Shown in pieces: positions 48,674 to 58,622 of a stretch of 64,000 nucleotides of DNA. The notes below the pieces were generated by a model. That model saw only the letters and a list, made by a program, of their open reading frames with translations. It was not told where the DNA came from and searched no databases. Origin of the DNA: Leptospira kobayashii (GTDB lineage: Bacteria; Spirochaetota; Leptospiria; Leptospirales; Leptospiraceae); contig NZ_AP025028.1 of the NCBI RefSeq assembly GCF_003114835.2, positions 1,259,501 to 1,323,500 of the forward strand. Direction: 5' to 3'. The translations under genes and the position numbers were made by a program. Each line of letters opens with the position of its first letter. The first letter of the stretch is position 1.

Positions 48674-48736
48674 CCTTGAATTATGCAAAATTCTAAGAAT
48701 ACTGGGTCAAATCATTATTTTTAGAACTGCAAGTCC

Positions 48737-51091
48737 TTGTCCCATTTTCAAAAAAACTTCCTACTCACATTAATCCTTCTGGCGGCCATCGCCTATCCTC
48801 CGTTATATTATTCAGTTCTGGACACGATTCAGAAGGAATCGTTGCCGAAAAATTATAATGCACCCGCTTTACTTCCTCATATTGCACTTGGGGATTGGAA
48901 ATTGGGGAATTACAAAGACGAAGATTCGATTGCTAAGGCGATTCGAAATATCGTTCACCTTCAGTTTGCAGAGATGTCCGGATCCGTTTTTTACGGGGAC
49001 ACGGAGACATTGCGACAAACCCAAAAAGACAATCTTCATATCATTCTATTGGGTGATTTTTCTCTGACCAAAGATTTTTTGGAATTCAGGCCCAAACTTT
49101 ATTTTCCCAAAACCAAAAAGTTTTACAACGGGGATTCTTTTACGGTTTCCTGGCCGGAACTAGGAACCTTTCCCGCTAAAATCACCCGTTCTTATCATCA
49201 TTTGATTTCCGAAACCATCCGTCTTCATCGGATCTTACTAAATCCTCCCAAACTTGTCGCAGAGGATTTTGATACCGAGGTACTTTCTTCGGATGAATTT
49301 TTGGCCTACGTTTCTCTTTTTTCCGAAAAGGGATTGGATGAAGAAAAGCTAACGGTTGTTAACAATATTTCGCTTACTTCTCCGAAAGCTTCCTTTGTTT
49401 TTTACGAAAGGATGAAACGGGATTTTACAGTCAAAGGAATTGCGAGCCACAAAGAGCTTTGGAAGGAATGGGAAGACAACAAAAATCCGATCCATTCCAT
49501 TTATGCATCTCAGTTCGCTTATTCGATAGCAATCGGTCTCTTTCATTCTCCCGATTGGGAAAAATCCTGGGACTATCTCCAACTAGCGCGCAAAAAACGG
49601 GAAGCAACCGATCAAATTTTTCATTTCGAATATGCTAATACTCTTTCCCTCTTGGGGCAAGTTTTGATCCGCCAAGGCAAAAAAGAAGATGCGGTTTATT
49701 ATCTTACTTCCGCAAAAGAATTATATGCAAGTTTGGGCCTTTCTGCGGACGAAGATGCTCTTCGCAATCTTTGGTATCATTCTTTATTACTTGCAAGCCT
49801 GGTACAAAAGGAAGTTGCTCTCGGCGGGTTTTTCCAGTTGGAATCTTATTTTTCTCAAAAGAAAGATTTCGAATCTGCGCTATTTTATTTTGACTTCGCC
49901 AAATTGGAATATGATCTGAAAGCATATCCTTCCGCCTTCGATTGTCTGCAAAAATCCCGTAGCATTTTATTTGAAAAACAACTTACAAATCATGAATTGA
50001 ATTTTATCGTATTGCAGTTGCAAGCTGCCGTTCTATACAAACTGGGTAAAGTGAACGATGCTAAGGTTTTATGGGAAGAAATTGTCGCTTCCCGGTTGTT
50101 GCTTCCCAGCGAAGATAAAATCTTTTATCGCGAATCCTTGTTTGGGCTTGCTTTGATTTATTTGCAGAAAGGTGCGACCGCGGAATCGGACAATTTGTAC
50201 AGGAATTATACCAGACTTACTCCCTACAGTCAGATCCAAACATTAAGCGGCAATCCTTTGGTTCCTGATTATATCTATCCCGGAGTTTTGAATTCTCCCG
50301 ACTTGAATCTTTTTACCAATTTGGAAGAGTCAGTAATCAGGTCATATACAGGGCGTTATATTTTTTCAGGTCAGGAAGAAGAGATTCGTGCCAGAACCTA
50401 TGACAACAGACTCGAAGACACGAATGAATTTTTGAGAGATTTGTTGGAAAAGGATTTTTTCGGAACACCTGCACTTGCTTCTCTGAAAGAAGACATTTTT
50501 CCCAAACATCTTTCCTATGAAAAAGGAGAGAATGTAGTGTTCTTGGATATCGGTCCCGCTTTAAACAATCCCGATGCACCGGGAATCACTTCTCAGTCCG
50601 TAGCATTTCATTTTCCCAAGATGGAAGTGGTTCTTTGGGAACTACCGAAGGAAGTGGATTTGTTTTTGAAAAAAGTTCCCATGGATAAAAAACAGCAGCT
50701 TTATTCGTTTCGAAACATTCGGATTCTCGCCGCAGACGGAGTAGGGAATTTCAATAAGGAATATTACGAACCTAAAAATTGGATTTTAAGTAATCGTAAT
50801 ATCCCCACCGTCAAAAATAAAACTGTTATTATACGGGCTGCAAATTCCATCGATATTTACGAAACCTACGCCAAGATCCAGCCTCATTTTCAGGATATAG
50901 CGACCGAGCTGAAAGACAATCCGGTTTTGTATTTTTTCAATCGCAGCATTTTGTTAAAACCTAAGGGACAAAGTAAATTTACTTTGATCGGATACCAATC
51001 CGTAAGAGGATTTCATCATAATTTCCAAAGCCTGGATCGAAACGGGGAACCTCCGTATACTCTCGCCAAATATACATTAAGTGATAAATGA
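48737..51091 (+). CDS. Membrane-anchored TPR protein with methyltransferase-like C-terminus (tentative)
   Basis: 784 residues, not assigned to a named family. One N-terminal membrane anchor (about 8-26) is followed by a poorly defined region, TPR-type helical pairs (about 280-520; HFEYANTLSLLGQVLIRQGKKEDAVYYL, FYFDFAKLEYDLKAY), and a C-terminal 200 residues where NVVFLDIGPALNN and a later VVLWELP suggest the first strands of a SAM-binding Rossmann fold. This fold call is weak. The TTG start lacks a good ribosome-binding site but gives the anchor. It overlaps, or nearly so, the following membrane protein, so the two probably act together. Confidence 0.6.
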   Translation: MSHFQKNFLLTLILLAAIAYPPLYYSVLDTIQKESLPKNYNAPALLPHIALGDWKLGNYKDEDSIAKAIRNIVHLQFAEMSGSVFYGDTETLRQTQKDNLHIILLGDFSLTKDFLEFRPKLYFPKTKKFYNGDSFTVSWPELGTFPAKITRSYHHLISETIRLHRILLNPPKLVAEDFDTEVLSSDEFLAYVSLFSEKGLDEEKLTVVNNISLTSPKASFVFYERMKRDFTVKGIASHKELWKEWEDNKNPIHSIYASQFAYSIAIGLFHSPDWEKSWDYLQLARKKREATDQIFHFEYANTLSLLGQVLIRQGKKEDAVYYLTSAKELYASLGLSADEDALRNLWYHSLLLASLVQKEVALGGFFQLESYFSQKKDFESALFYFDFAKLEYDLKAYPSAFDCLQKSRSILFEKQLTNHELNFIVLQLQAAVLYKLGKVNDAKVLWEEIVASRLLLPSEDKIFYRESLFGLALIYLQKGATAESDNLYRNYTRLTPYSQIQTLSGNPLVPDYIYPGVLNSPDLNLFTNLEESVIRSYTGRYIFSGQEEEIRARTYDNRLEDTNEFLRDLLEKDFFGTPALASLKEDIFPKHLSYEKGENVVFLDIGPALNNPDAPGITSQSVAFHFPKMEVVLWELPKEVDLFLKKVPMDKKQQLYSFRNIRILAADGVGNFNKEYYEPKNWILSNRNIPTVKNKTVIIRAANSIDIYETYAKIQPHFQDIATELKDNPVLYFFNRSILLKPKGQSKFTLIGYQSVRGFHHNFQSLDRNGEPPYTLAKYTLSDK

Positions 51092-51092
51092 C

Positions 51093-52124
51093 ATGAATCT
51101 TCATCCTTTGCAACCGGAACTCAGTATGATCGGATTTATTTCCGCGATTTTGTTTTTGATAGGTATCTTTAATTATTTTTACGATAAAGAATTCCAGTCC
51201 GATTTTATTTTTATCTCTTTGTTTTACTTAGTGACTTCTTATTTTCTTTTTTATGCGGTAACAGTTCTCGGACTTTGCCAGGTGCCTTTCTTTTATTTGG
51301 AACAGCCGATTGTTAGTTTAACCAATTTGATTTTGTTTTTGGGATTTTCATTTCTCGGAGCCAACTCCGTTTTACCCGAGTTGAAAATGAAATTTCAAGT
51401 TCCCTATATTCTAGTTTTGGGAACTGTTTTGTTTCCTATTCTTTATTGGATATTTCATATCGGCGTTTTGGCGAATTTACAGTTTGCAGACAGAGGAGGA
51501 TTTCTCTCTGTCTGTTTGGCTGCCGGCAGTTTGGTTTGGTTCCATGAGACCTTTTTTCCCGGATCCGGGCAAAATGAAAAAGTTCCTACAAATCAATCGG
51601 ATTCCGGTTTTCCTTACTTAATTTTTGTACCTTGGGCTTGTCTTGTTTCGTCTAAATCAATACTAAACGAAGTGTACTTGAACCTGGGGTTGGAACTCCT
51701 TCTATTAGGGGGAGCTTCCTCCTTCGGTTTTTTTCTATTATCTAAAATTAGAAAACCGGAGAATGTTTCGTTTTCTCCCATCATCGGATTTTTATCGGGC
51801 ATAACATTCGGTTCGGCATCCAACGGTCTTTCCTTGGCACTGCTTTTGCCGCTCGGTTTTGCACTTGGAGTTTTGTTACAAGTGTTTCATCAGTGGCTTG
51901 TGACAAAGTTATGGTCGCAAAAAGCAGCCTGTTTGTTTACCGGTCTTCTAATGGCGGGTGCTGCGGGCGTTTTTTCTCCTCTGCTTACTTGGCAGAGAAC
52001 GGATTTTCCGCATCCCCCCTTGATCATGTTAGGGGTACAGGCAATCGGTTTGCTAACAGTGTTTTTGTTGTCTTCCTTATCCGCTTCCCTTCTGTTCTTT
52101 TTCAGGAAACAATCAAAGAACTGA
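51093..52124 (+). CDS. Polytopic membrane protein of unknown function
   Basis: About 343 residues with roughly ten hydrophobic helices and short loops, for example MIGFISAILFLIGIFNYF and GLSLALLLPLGFALGVLLQ. No transporter signature is recognised. The ATG at 51093 lies 1 nt after the stop of the TPR gene; a GTG at 51081 would overlap it. The polytopic layout next to a possible methyltransferase-type partner is reminiscent of membrane-embedded spermidine-synthase-like proteins, but that is speculation. Confidence 0.62.
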   Translation: MNLHPLQPELSMIGFISAILFLIGIFNYFYDKEFQSDFIFISLFYLVTSYFLFYAVTVLGLCQVPFFYLEQPIVSLTNLILFLGFSFLGANSVLPELKMKFQVPYILVLGTVLFPILYWIFHIGVLANLQFADRGGFLSVCLAAGSLVWFHETFFPGSGQNEKVPTNQSDSGFPYLIFVPWACLVSSKSILNEVYLNLGLELLLLGGASSFGFFLLSKIRKPENVSFSPIIGFLSGITFGSASNGLSLALLLPLGFALGVLLQVFHQWLVTKLWSQKAACLFTGLLMAGAAGVFSPLLTWQRTDFPHPPLIMLGVQAIGLLTVFLLSSLSASLLFFFRKQSKN

Positions 52125-52177
52125 ATTTTTTTTTAAAAGAATAGACATTCCTCCGAGGCTACGACGATATTTGAAAT

Positions 52178-54169
52178 GTGAATAGGGAAAACTTACGGGA
52201 ACATAAATATATCATCACCGACGATCCCTATTTTGAGGGAAGAGTTTCCGACCACTTCAAAAAGATCCGAGCTAAAGTAATCACTCTCACCGAGCTTGCA
52301 AAAATAGAAGAGGAATCACAGCAAAACATTGCTAAGGTGCTTTTTTATCTTTCCCGTTACGAACTGGAAAAAAATCACGCATCCATTCATGAATTTTTGA
52401 AACTTCATCCTTCCGTGATGTGTTCTTTCATCGTCAGAGCTCCCATTGATTACACCGGGTTTCAGGCTTTGTCGATTGAGGAAGAGTTGTTTTTTACAAA
52501 CGTTCCGGACGATGCTCCGGTTATCTTTTTAATCAAAGCGGTCGTAAACGCATTCACCAGCTTGCAAATGGTTGTGGATAAATTCGAACTTCAAAAAAGA
52601 ATCAATATTTCCACGAATGAAATTTCCAAACTCACAAGGATTGGGATCAGTCTCGCCAATGAGAAGGATTTTACAAAACTACTTCGTGATATTCTGAATT
52701 CGGCACGTGAGATTTCCAATTCCGATTCGGGATCATTGTATCTCGTGGAAAAAGATGAAAAAGGAAACCCGCGTAATCTACGTTTTAAAATTTCCGCACT
52801 TGATCTGACTTCCGACGAATTCATTCTTCCCATCAATAAAAAAAGTATCGCAGGTTATGTTGCTTTTACCGGAAAACAACTCAACATTCCGAATGTTTAC
52901 GAGCTATCCGGCAAAGAAGAATATCATTTCAATAATGATTTCGATAAAATGAGCAATTACTACTCCAAATCCATGTTAGTTGTTCCTATGAAGGATCATC
53001 ATGATGAAGTGGTAGGAGTCATTCAGCTGATCAACCGGAAGAAAAATTTCCATTCCAAACTCAGTCTGGAACAAATGAAAACCGGTCATGTTTTGGAATA
53101 TGACAAATATTCGGAAGAATTGGTGATGGCTGTTGCGGGCCAAGCTGCAGTCGCCATTCAAAACAACAATCTTGTACATGAAATAGAAACGTTATTCGAA
53201 GGCTTTGTTACTGCGAGTGTTTCCGCGATTGAATCCAGGGACCCTACGACTTCGGGTCACTCTTTTCGGGTGGCACAGTACACTGTAGGACTTGCAGAAT
53301 CAGTAAATCTCATCGGTGTAGGTAGATTCAAAGACGTTATTTTCAATCCGGCTCAAATCAAGGAAATCCGTTACGCATCTTTATTGCATGATTTCGGCAA
53401 AGTAGGTGTTCGGGAAAAAGTTCTGGTAAAGGCGAAAAAACTGGAAGACTACGAATTGGATCTGATTCGTTGGAGATTTCATTTTATCGTCAAAGATGTG
53501 GAAGCCAAACTCTCTCAGAAAAAAATCGATTATCTGAAAAGGCACGGTAACTCCGGTTATTCGGAGTTCGAACAATCCATTCAATTGGAATATGAGATGG
53601 AAAAACAAAAAATGGAAGAGATGATGCGTGTGATTGCACAATCCAACGAACCTACCATTTTGGAAGAAGGAAATTCCAATTTTTTAGAAGAAATTTCCAA
53701 GCTTACATACCAGACTACAGAAGGAGGAAATATTTCCCTTCTTCAACCTAAAGAATTCAGTTTTCTTTCGATTCGAAAAGGTTCTCTTGATTTTGAAGAG
53801 AGAAGGGAAATCGAATCCCATGTGGAACATACATTTCAGTTTTTAAGCAAAATCCCTTGGACCAGAGAATTGAAAATGGTTCCCGCCATTGCACATGGTC
53901 ATCATGAAAAATTAAACGGGGGAGGATACCCTCGGGGACTCAGTGCCGTGGAAATTCCTGTCCAAGCGAAGATGATGGCGATTGCCGATATTTTTGATGC
54001 GCTCACCGACAAAGATCGTCCTTACAAGAAGGCGGTTCCTTTGGAAAGAGCCTTTGACATTTTGAAGATGGAAGTGAGAGACCAACACATTGACGGAGAT
54101 CTATTGGATGTGTTTATCGAGAACAGAGTGTATGATAAAGTTTTGCAAAAAAGATTAGAGGGTCAATGA
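52178..54169 (+). CDS. GAF plus HD-GYP domain protein with large insertion
   Basis: 663 residues. A N-terminal region of unclear fold (1-140) precedes a GAF domain (about 150-345; [30 protein letters not shown]), then an HD-GYP domain with H404-D405 in LLHDFGKVG and [11 protein letters not shown] at 575-585. HD-GYP proteins usually hydrolyse cyclic di-GMP. In standard members the HD and GYP motifs are about 60 residues apart; here they are about 170 apart, so roughly 110 residues, partly coiled-coil ([14 protein letters not shown]), are inserted. The GTG start is the first possible after an in-frame TGA. Confidence 0.88.
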   Translation: MNRENLREHKYIITDDPYFEGRVSDHFKKIRAKVITLTELAKIEEESQQNIAKVLFYLSRYELEKNHASIHEFLKLHPSVMCSFIVRAPIDYTGFQALSIEEELFFTNVPDDAPVIFLIKAVVNAFTSLQMVVDKFELQKRINISTNEISKLTRIGISLANEKDFTKLLRDILNSAREISNSDSGSLYLVEKDEKGNPRNLRFKISALDLTSDEFILPINKKSIAGYVAFTGKQLNIPNVYELSGKEEYHFNNDFDKMSNYYSKSMLVVPMKDHHDEVVGVIQLINRKKNFHSKLSLEQMKTGHVLEYDKYSEELVMAVAGQAAVAIQNNNLVHEIETLFEGFVTASVSAIESRDPTTSGHSFRVAQYTVGLAESVNLIGVGRFKDVIFNPAQIKEIRYASLLHDFGKVGVREKVLVKAKKLEDYELDLIRWRFHFIVKDVEAKLSQKKIDYLKRHGNSGYSEFEQSIQLEYEMEKQKMEEMMRVIAQSNEPTILEEGNSNFLEEISKLTYQTTEGGNISLLQPKEFSFLSIRKGSLDFEERREIESHVEHTFQFLSKIPWTRELKMVPAIAHGHHEKLNGGGYPRGLSAVEIPVQAKMMAIADIFDALTDKDRPYKKAVPLERAFDILKMEVRDQHIDGDLLDVFIENRVYDKVLQKRLEGQ

Positions 54170-54271
54170 AGCCAGAAAGAAATCTGGATGGATTTTAAAC
54201 CCTCTTTTACCCGATTTCAAATTTCATATGAACATACGATTTATTTTGAAATCAAGCAAAATGTAAAAGAA

Positions 54272-55399
54272 TTATTGGCCTGGCTTTTTAAACAATTTAA
54301 ACTTTGCTTCGACTGGAATCGTTGAAATTTGTTTATCCGTATAACGTAACACAGTCGGATCACCTAGCGATTTCGGATAAGAGAAAAAAAATACCATTCG
54401 CATATTCCAGCCAGAATCCCCTTTTTCTAAGCTGAGGCTTTGTGTTAGATTTTCCTCTTTTCCATAGCTTGTTGGAACAGAAGTCATTGCAGTAAACTCT
54501 TTTCCGCCTACTACAATTTTAAAATCCCCTGTATTTAAAAAGACGGTATTCTCTGTTTTGTTTGCAAAAAGAACAGAAACAAAGCATATAAAGTTTCCGG
54601 GTTTCGCCGCAATAATTGATCTATTTCCAAAACTAGTCGTAACATCGCATACGGCAGGATCCATTGACATTCTGAAGGGAAGTTCCAAGGGAGGGGAGTT
54701 TGGCTTAAAAGAAGAAAGGGCGATTTTTTTTGTTTCTATTTCTTTCAATGCAGAGTCAATTGATTCAGACAAAATATATTGAAGGTAATCCACTTCTCTT
54801 GATTTGGTATATCCGAAAGGAAACAAAAACCAACTTTTCCATTCATTTATGGTAGTTGATGATTGAATCGGACTGAGGCTGGTTGCTTTACCGTTTGAGT
54901 CATGTATAATTGGAGTTACGGTGAATTGAAAGGTCTGTTTAATTGGTAAAATTCCTAAAGTTATTAACCCGAGCCAATTCATAACAACCGGAATGGTTGT
55001 TCGTTCGTAAAGATATTGTAACTCTAATATGTTCTTTTTTTCCATTGTAGAAAATTCTTGAGTATAATCGTATTCACTTCCATCGCCTAATGTATCTATG
55101 TTGACCAGCTGTTCTTTCGTTCTATTTTTTTCTTCGAGAATTTTTTTAATGGCGATTATTAATTCGGGAGAGGCTGACCTGAAAGCGCGATTATATAAAT
55201 GGTCACCTTGGACAATCGCAATTCCAAGTCTGTTTGGCGAATCCACATGATTTCTTTGTTTCATTTCGTCTGAAACTGTTATATAGGAGCATCCAGGCAG
55301 CAATGAAGTGGTGATGCCTAAAAGGAACAAAGAGATAAAAAAAGTCGGAAAGAAACTCTTTTTGATAGAAAATTCGGAAAGTATTTTCATATAAAACAT
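54272..55399 (-). CDS. Putative lipoprotein of unknown function
   Basis: About 375 residues. The signal sequence ends LLPGCSYITV with the acylated cysteine near residue 37. It is mostly beta-type and soluble, with IIHDSNG, ICFVSVLFANKTENTVFLNTGDFKIVVGGKEF and a C-terminal region typical of an immunoglobulin-like fold. The ATG at 55399 follows AAGGAT; the ATG at 55435 would add 12 residues. It stands alone. No family is recognised. Confidence 0.68.
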   Translation of the reverse strand: MFYMKILSEFSIKKSFFPTFFISLFLLGITTSLLPGCSYITVSDEMKQRNHVDSPNRLGIAIVQGDHLYNRAFRSASPELIIAIKKILEEKNRTKEQLVNIDTLGDGSEYDYTQEFSTMEKKNILELQYLYERTTIPVVMNWLGLITLGILPIKQTFQFTVTPIIHDSNGKATSLSPIQSSTTINEWKSWFLFPFGYTKSREVDYLQYILSESIDSALKEIETKKIALSSFKPNSPPLELPFRMSMDPAVCDVTTSFGNRSIIAAKPGNFICFVSVLFANKTENTVFLNTGDFKIVVGGKEFTAMTSVPTSYGKEENLTQSLSLEKGDSGWNMRMVFFFSYPKSLGDPTVLRYTDKQISTIPVEAKFKLFKKPGQ

Positions 55400-55583
55400 G
55401 TTATCCTTATTGTGCGTAATGGTTGTTAAATGCATTCTGAAAAAAAGGGAAACTTCGTCAAGAAATCTTTCTTTCCAGTTTCTTAAACATTTCTTTTGGT
55501 TTATTGCAAATATCGATTTTTCTGTGAGGATTTATTCTATGCAGAAAAACTTATAGAAAATCTATCGATTCTTAGCTTTTGTG

Positions 55584-55589
55584 TATAAT
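55584..55589 (+). promoter_or_regulatory. Likely -10 box for gene at 55639
   Basis: A perfect TATAAT preceded by TGTG, 49 nt upstream of the ATG at 55639. The -35 region is poor (TCTATC at the right distance), so the promoter may rely on the extended -10. Confidence 0.4.
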
Positions 55590-55638
55590 TCAACACAATT
55601 AGAGATGTCTAAACAAGGTGTTGAGATTGAGGAAGTTC

Positions 55639-56370
55639 ATGAAATTACAATTTTTTATTCTGTTTCAATTGCTTATTTCTAGTTCTCTCTCCGCCCAAAA
55701 GTTCACTACAGTCCATGGCAGACTTCCCAATGGATCCATTCCCAATCAGCTTCTTTCTCCTGAATTTGATATCAAACCTTTTGTTTATAAATCTTCAATC
55801 GGAGATCTTACCGACTACCCGCTGATTACCAATTCTCTTACAATCGTACATGCAAGAGATCGCTTAAGAGCCACTTTTTCGGATGGAACCGTCGTAGTTC
55901 AAAGGATCATGGGTGAAACTTTTCTTCACGAAGAGATCAACGGACAAATTGCTATTGTTCTTACTTCCAAAAGACTTTATGTAATCGATACCGAATCGAG
56001 ACAATGGATATCCGAAAATCTTTTTGCTGATGAAAAAATGCAATTTAGATTGGGTAACAAAGGATTTGCGGCCAAATCGGATAGAAGTTTGTTTTTATTT
56101 ACCATCGGACATTCTTCCATAATAAAAATCGGTTTGGAAGGAGAAACGATTTTGGGAATGGGCAGCATCGGAACCCTTGCAACGATCATTACAAATAAAA
56201 GAATCCTTACCTTATCCGGATTGTATGCGGACGTTGCGGAAGAAGATATTTTCAATTACCAAGTTCGTTCTTTTCAGATTCTAAACAATGCGATCCTTTA
56301 TCATACTGATGGAAAAATTTATCATTATACGGATATTACTCATAAATTCCAGTCGGAAGATTTGAGATAA
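55639..56370 (+). CDS. Secreted beta-rich protein of unknown function
   Basis: About 243 residues with a signal peptide (about 1-20, ending SSLSA-QK). The mature part reads as repeated short beta strands (TFSDGTVVVQRIMG, IVLTSKRLYVIDTESRQWI, TIITNKRILTLSG), like blades of a propeller, but the repeats are too few for certainty. The ATG at 55639 follows GAGGAAG; an in-frame TTG at 55618 is less likely. No neighbour suggests a role. Confidence 0.65.
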   Translation: MKLQFFILFQLLISSSLSAQKFTTVHGRLPNGSIPNQLLSPEFDIKPFVYKSSIGDLTDYPLITNSLTIVHARDRLRATFSDGTVVVQRIMGETFLHEEINGQIAIVLTSKRLYVIDTESRQWISENLFADEKMQFRLGNKGFAAKSDRSLFLFTIGHSSIIKIGLEGETILGMGSIGTLATIITNKRILTLSGLYADVAEEDIFNYQVRSFQILNNAILYHTDGKIYHYTDITHKFQSEDLR

Positions 56371-56386
56371 TAGTATAAGCTCCTTT

Positions 56387-56713
56387 CTAACCGAATACTC
56401 TTGTTTCCTTCGCGCCGGTATGGAATAAAAAATAACAACTTAAGTTCATGATCTTTAAGATTCTAAGTATCTTCGGATTTACATTCGAAAGGTGGATTTC
56501 CACTCCGAGTTTTCTCATTTTCATCCGCTTATGAAGCAGGATCCCTAAGATAGCTGATGAAATTTCCTCCACTTCGGAAAGGTCTAAAAAAATATTCTGA
56601 TCGAAAGGGGAAACGTAGGAATTCCATTCTTTTTCGAAATGTCCCATAGATTCTATATCCAGTTTTTTTCTTTCGATTTTATAACACCCTTTTTGGTTTA
56701 TTGCCTGAATCAT
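56387..56713 (-). CDS. STAS-domain protein (anti-sigma factor antagonist-like)
   Basis: 108 residues, a single STAS fold: IFLDLSEVEEISSAILGILLHKRMKMRK holds the conserved strand-turn-helix with S52/S53 at the usual phosphorylation site. Such proteins bind anti-sigma kinases in partner-switch systems. No matching kinase or sigma factor gene is in the window. It lies downstream of murD on the same strand, 110 nt apart. Confidence 0.78.
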   Translation of the reverse strand: MIQAINQKGCYKIERKKLDIESMGHFEKEWNSYVSPFDQNIFLDLSEVEEISSAILGILLHKRMKMRKLGVEIHLSNVNPKILRILKIMNLSCYFLFHTGAKETRVFG

Positions 56714-56823
56714 TTTCTTAACCCTTCAAATAAGGGAACGGAGTTTTAAAAAAAAAGATAATACCAAGTGTAAAAAAATAGAATCGTTCTTTAAAAATCT
56801 TTGAGGATAAGTACGATTCTTTT

Positions 56824-58212
56824 TTATAATCCGAAGATTTCCTGAACCAGTCTTTCGAAATCTTTTCCTCTTTCCGAAAAATTTTTATACAAATCAAAGC
56901 TGGCGCAAGCAGGAGAAAATAGTATGGTCTGTTTTTCGTTAGGTGAAATTCTGTTTTTTATTTCTTTGAGTGCATCTTTTACCGTTGGAACGATCTCACA
57001 GAAAAGTTCTTTCTTGTTCTCTGAAAAATCTTCCTTCCATACTTTCCCCGCTTTTCCGTAAATCCAAACCGGGTTTTGCAATTCTTTCCATCTTTCGAAA
57101 AAAGGACCAAGGCTTTCTTCTTTCGGTTCTCCTCCTAAAATCAAAAATAAAGAATCTTCCTTTTTGAAGCCTGAAAGTCCGGACAACATACTGTGCAGGT
57201 TTGTGGACTTGGAATCATTGATAAATTCGAGATTTTGAAACGATGGATTTAATTTTCCTTTTAGATTTAATTTTTTAAAACGATGTGGTAATCCTTCGAA
57301 ATCTCCAAGATGGTTTTTAATTTTTTCATACGGAACACCGACTGCTTCGGAGATTGCAATCGCGAGAGATAAATTGTAAAGATTGTGTTTTCCAGGTAAG
57401 GAAAAATCAAGAGTATCGTAGGAATGATTTTTAGTAGTTATCTTTTCCGAATCAAAATCGATGAAAATATCGGAATCAGTTTCTTCTCCGAAAAACAGAA
57501 TCTTGCCCGGGTAGTTTGATTTTTTGTCGGGGATTTTTTCCCAGACTTTTTTTCCGATGATGAATGTATGATTCGGATTTTCAAGATCGTTACTTTTCCA
57601 TTTGGCAAGTAAATACCTTTCCATGGTTTTATGTCTTTCCAAGTGATCGGGGGCTAGATTTGTAATTGCGGAAACCGATAAATGTAGGTTAGGTGAATCT
57701 TCCAGTTGATAACTGGATAATTCCAGAACCACCATATCCAGGTTATCTTCGCAAAAAGAGGTGAAAGGCAATCCTAAATTTCCACCTACTTGTGAATTAG
57801 GAAAATGCCTTCGGATCAAATGATGAGTGAGTGCGGTTGTAGTGGATTTCCCATCGGTTCCCGTAATTCCAACCAACGGTCCTTGGTAAAAAATTCTCCC
57901 CAGTGCAATTTCGGAAAGGATGATAAGATTTCTTTTTTCCGCTTCCTGTAAAATCGGATGGGTGGGTGATATTCCCGGGCTTTTGATAATGCACTCGGTA
58001 AGGTCCAAAGCATCTTCTATATTTTTATCAGATACTATCTTTGCATAAGGAGAGTCGGAAGATACTTTTTCCGACTGATCTGCGAGTATAACCGTTTTGC
58101 CATATTTGGAGAGTAATCTTGCAGCAGATTCTCCTGAAAGTCCTCCCCCTAAGATCAGAAATCGGTGCTTGGAAAGTAAGGAGGATTTAGTAGGAAGACT
58201 AATAGAAAACAT
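56824..58212 (-). CDS. murD: UDP-N-acetylmuramoyl-L-alanine:D-glutamate ligase
   Basis: About 462 residues. It adds D-glutamate to UDP-MurNAc-L-Ala with ATP in peptidoglycan synthesis. N-terminal FLILGGGLSGESAARLL binds the nucleotide sugar; the ATP loop is GITGTDGKSTTTA; NLAPDHLERHKTMERY and FINDSKSTNLHSM follow. I place the start at ATG 58212 because a start at 58293 would run through the divergent STAS gene start (58274) and has no family resemblance. A third option is 58254. Confidence 0.9.
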   Translation of the reverse strand: MFSISLPTKSSLLSKHRFLILGGGLSGESAARLLSKYGKTVILADQSEKVSSDSPYAKIVSDKNIEDALDLTECIIKSPGISPTHPILQEAEKRNLIILSEIALGRIFYQGPLVGITGTDGKSTTTALTHHLIRRHFPNSQVGGNLGLPFTSFCEDNLDMVVLELSSYQLEDSPNLHLSVSAITNLAPDHLERHKTMERYLLAKWKSNDLENPNHTFIIGKKVWEKIPDKKSNYPGKILFFGEETDSDIFIDFDSEKITTKNHSYDTLDFSLPGKHNLYNLSLAIAISEAVGVPYEKIKNHLGDFEGLPHRFKKLNLKGKLNPSFQNLEFINDSKSTNLHSMLSGLSGFKKEDSLFLILGGEPKEESLGPFFERWKELQNPVWIYGKAGKVWKEDFSENKKELFCEIVPTVKDALKEIKNRISPNEKQTILFSPACASFDLYKNFSERGKDFERLVQEIFGL

Positions 58213-58273
58213 TGATTGACAGTCCGTTAAAAACGAGTGATTTTGTAAAATCATATCAGGGTCGGGTGAAATA

Positions 58274-58606
58274 GTGCTTAAACACGAGATCAAAGACGGA
58301 AAACTAGTTGTTTACTTGGAAGGTCGCTTGGACGTTTCCGTAGCGAATGAGGTAGAAGAAGGCCTTATGGATTTGATAGACAACGGTGGTCATAGAAAAG
58401 TGCTTCTGAATATGAAAGATGTAGAGTATATGTCTTCTTCCGGATTCAGAGCTTGTATTTCCACACTCCGAAAGCTCAATTCCAAAGAAGGAGCCCTCAA
58501 AATCTCCAATATCAAACCCGCAGTAAAACGTATTTTCGACGTGATCGAGCTGACTTCTTTGTTTGATATTCATGAATCGGAAGAGGCGGCCCTCCGCTCT
58601 TTTTAA
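58274..58606 (+). CDS. STAS-domain anti-sigma factor antagonist
   Basis: 110 residues of classic SpoIIAA/RsbV type: LVVYLEGRLDVSVANEVEE at the N-terminus and DVEYMSSSGFRACI with S54-S56 at the phosphoserine position. It probably takes part in a partner-switch regulatory circuit. GTG start at 58274. The stop codon overlaps the Shine-Dalgarno region of trpC, so the two may be co-transcribed. Confidence 0.88.
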   Translation: MLKHEIKDGKLVVYLEGRLDVSVANEVEEGLMDLIDNGGHRKVLLNMKDVEYMSSSGFRACISTLRKLNSKEGALKISNIKPAVKRIFDVIELTSLFDIHESEEAALRSF

Positions 58607-58622
58607 GGAATAGGTTTTTACG
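58605..58622 (+). promoter_or_regulatory. Shine-Dalgarno AAGGAATAGG and candidate ACG start of trpC
   Basis: The trpC frame has no ATG, GTG or TTG between its upstream stop (58611-58613) and the conserved AECKKGSPS region. ACG at 58620 follows AAGGAATAGG by 5 nt and would give M-NPILHKIVATKHEEI, the standard N-terminus of the family. Confidence 0.55.
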
